From contig OZ017797.1 of NCBI GenBank assembly GCA_963969395.1, positions 32,054,001-32,118,000 on the forward strand: a DNA stretch of 64,000 nucleotides. The letters run 5' to 3'. Source of the DNA: Pseudoscleropodium purum. Its lineage: Eukaryota > Streptophyta > Bryopsida > Hypnales > Brachytheciaceae. This document shows, piece after piece, positions 61,750-64,000 of the stretch. The position numbers were made by a program, and so were the translations under genes. Position 1 is the stretch's first letter. Each line of letters begins with the position of its first letter. The notes under the pieces were generated by a model, which ran no database searches, was not told the DNA's origin, and saw only the letters and a list, made by a program, of their open reading frames with translations.

Positions 61750-63935
61750 TGGAGGGCAAAACCTAAGTTGCTCCTTACATGGAGGTTGTAAGACTTGTAA
61801 TAATGAAGCAATTGGAGAAATATGGGTTTAATTTTAATTTGAAAGGGTCTTCATATTTTCGATAAGATTTTGGAGGAATCAACAATTAAGGATTTGCTTT
61901 ATAAACTAATAAGAAATAAGAAAGGTACAATACTTGAACTATAAAACTTTCTTGAACATGAAAGTTGGGGTGCTACTTCTACAATAGTACTCTATATGAA
62001 AATAAATCCAATTTGAATACTTCATACTAAGAGGCCAAGCTTGACTTCTATCATAGGTGACTCTAGCCTTGGAACGCCTAGGGAGCCATTTCGTGGCTTC
62101 TGGAAGATTTTAGGTGGTCATAAGAAGACCTCAATAGTAGATTTTTCATCCATTCTTTTTTTTAATGACCTTACATGTTGAGTTAAAAAGAGTCTTCAAT
62201 GGAGTTTTTGGTCTATTTGATGTTTATTTCCATATAATTGAGAAGTAATGAAAAAAACGGATGGCAAAATTTGTCATATTAGTGTATTTTGGGAAACTGA
62301 GTAAATCTAAAATTTCTCCTTGAAAATGACTTTTTTTGAGTTTGAGTCCAACTAATGAAATGAAGGTCTTCTACTCTAGTTTCTACTCCAATTCGAATTT
62401 TGGAAAAATTCGTAAAATTGAATATTTTATTGTAATTTGAACTTCAATTGTATTTTTAATGAGAATTAAATGATAATTATATAATGACACGGAAACTGAA
62501 TTTACACCATGATGTTTTTCACTGTAATGTACACACATGGTGAAATTTTCAGATTTTTTGAGGTAATTTTTGATTTGATGTGATTTTTTCTTCACTTTTT
62601 CTTCAAAAATTTGCATAAAAAGAAAAATTCTCAAAAAAATTTAAAATTTTCACGAAGTATAGAAAACATGTAGCTTCATCTCTAAAAAATAGAAATAAAA
62701 ATTTTCATACACATCTACAAACAAAGTGGCAACAAACTAAGTTAGGACAATGCTGTGTGAAACCAGTGACCATAGGCCCAAGCGTTTTAGGGTTAGACAA
62801 TTTAGGAGAAAATAACACAATTTGGCAATGAATGGGTCACCTTGCTAAATGGAACTAGGACAAACTTCAAAAGGATTGTACACTAATAACAGCATGAATA
62901 AAAGAAAGGCCAACAATCCTATACTATTCAAGAATATTACAAAATCACAACACACAATTTGACTTTATCCCACTTTAATTCATATTATGAAAATTTTGAA
63001 AGAAGAACAAAAAAAGAACAAAATTGATCATAAATATTGTTGAAGGTGATTTAACATATTGTTGAAAATAGCTATAAAATTAAGAAATAATTGGTTGGAC
63101 TTTAAAAAGTTTTCAATTTATAAATCTTCTTTATTTGGGCAAATTTCACACTTAATGGATTATCTTAAGTGTTTCAATAATTTATATTGTCTTTTTTTTT
63201 TTTTCTCTTTTTAAAAAAAAATCATAAATCATAATTATATACTCCACACTTGCCAAATTTTGTAATGAACATTTATTTTTCAACTACTATTTGCTTGTAC
63301 AAGTAAATTTTGACAACTATTTAGCAAATGTTTTTAATACCTTTACTAAAATTTGATACCATTGTCTTTTTTTACCATTTATTGTTAACAACAATACAAA
63401 AAACAAATAGATACTTCTTGAGCTATTAATTTATATTGCATATATCTTTCCTTGTTATCGAAGTTTATACCATGTGTAGTCCTTTAAACCATAACTTTGT
63501 AGTCAATTTTCATGCTTACATATCAAATGTAGACTATTTTATTTATTTGTGTGTAATTTTATAAATGAACAAATGTAAAATACACAATGCAAATAAAATT
63601 GGAAAAAATAGATGTATGTCAAATCCAAAAATTCAAAATATCAAAAGTTCAAAGTTTATAACCTCAAATTTATAAATATTAAAAATTTATTAATTTGAAA
63701 TCTTATGAATTTAAAAAAATTTAATTCTATAAATTAAACAATAAAATTTAAAATCCTATTTTTTTTAATTTTTTAATTTTAGAATAAAAAATAGAATAAA
63801 TTTATATAATCAAATTTAAATATTACAAATTAGTATCTTAATTTTATAACTTCATCAAATTTGAGATTAATTTTTTTAATTCAAATTTCTTAACATATCA
63901 AATGTTATATATAGAGAGTATATTTTTACTTACCT
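61750..63935. other. AT-rich gene-free spacer to the right edge
   Basis: The base composition changes sharply at about 61740. No coding sequence is supported beyond it. Contents are A/T runs and short random frames. Confidence 0.5.
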
Positions 63936-64000
63936 CCTAAGTGCCCCAAGGCACCAAAATCTCATGTTTGCAAAACTTTGAAGTCAAATAAAACCTAACC
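63936..64000 (+). repeat. Dispersed repeat, copy 2, cut by the window edge
   Basis: It matches 11222-11300 in the same orientation: AGGCACCA, then TTTGCAAAACTTTGAAG, then AAATAAAA and CTAACC. The element probably continues beyond the window. Confidence 0.75.

Overview
The window is nuclear DNA of a land plant. It has compact islands of intron-containing genes with GT/AG splice sites, separated by long, very AT-rich stretches made of decayed repeats. The proteins recognised are a VPS20/CHMP6 ESCRT-III subunit, a BLUS1-like STE20 kinase, an F-box/kelch-type protein and two-domain B3 DNA-binding proteins. F-box and B3 genes of this style, with a strongly AT-rich intergenic background, suggest a bryophyte (perhaps a liverwort), but the species cannot be proved from the sequence. 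No tRNA, rRNA or CRISPR array was recognised.

Layout. (1) 1-7.3 kb is a GC-richer block holding a decayed transposon-like coding unit. An unrecognised ORF on the minus strand (1-690) faces away from a long plus-strand gene (2528-6679) of the DUF7869 type, which is broken by about eight stops and one frameshift. This block, and only this block, carries at least 14 copies of a 19-21 bp perfect or near-perfect palindrome (core TATCGGCTGCCAGCCGATA). They cluster on both sides of the broken gene, inside its intron and inside its reading frame. (2) 7.3-16.6 kb is AT-rich and almost gene-free, with one possible small minus-strand gene near 12.0-13.1 kb. (3) 16.6-19.4 kb holds an intact five-exon VPS20/CHMP6 gene. 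(4) 19.4-24.7 kb has an AT-rich spacer, a short tandem duplication and a two-exon F-box gene on the minus strand. (5) 24.7-30.9 kb is repeat-rich, with a roughly 2.4 kb inverted-repeat structure that encloses a 721 bp terminal-inverted-repeat (TIR) element and a fresh 189 bp tandem duplication. (6) 30.9-41.0 kb holds three paralogous two-B3-domain genes. The plus-strand copy (39350-40682) is intact; the two minus-strand copies are broken. (7) 41.0-49.4 kb is AT-rich with two copies of a roughly 0.7 kb TIR element in opposite orientation and a 53 bp hairpin made only of its ends. (8) 49.47-58.28 kb holds a roughly 25-exon BLUS1-like STE20 kinase on the minus strand, with a long upstream region to about 61 kb. 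(9) 61-64 kb has a CT-rich possible promoter, a possible first exon on the plus strand, and AT-rich sequence ending in a dispersed repeat also seen at 11.2 kb.

The genes do not form a pathway. VPS20 (endosomal sorting), the kinase (signalling), the F-box protein (ubiquitin ligase adaptor) and the B3 proteins (DNA binding) are independent units. The main curiosities are the palindrome-studded transposon block, the family of TIR elements, and the B3 triplet with two dead copies.
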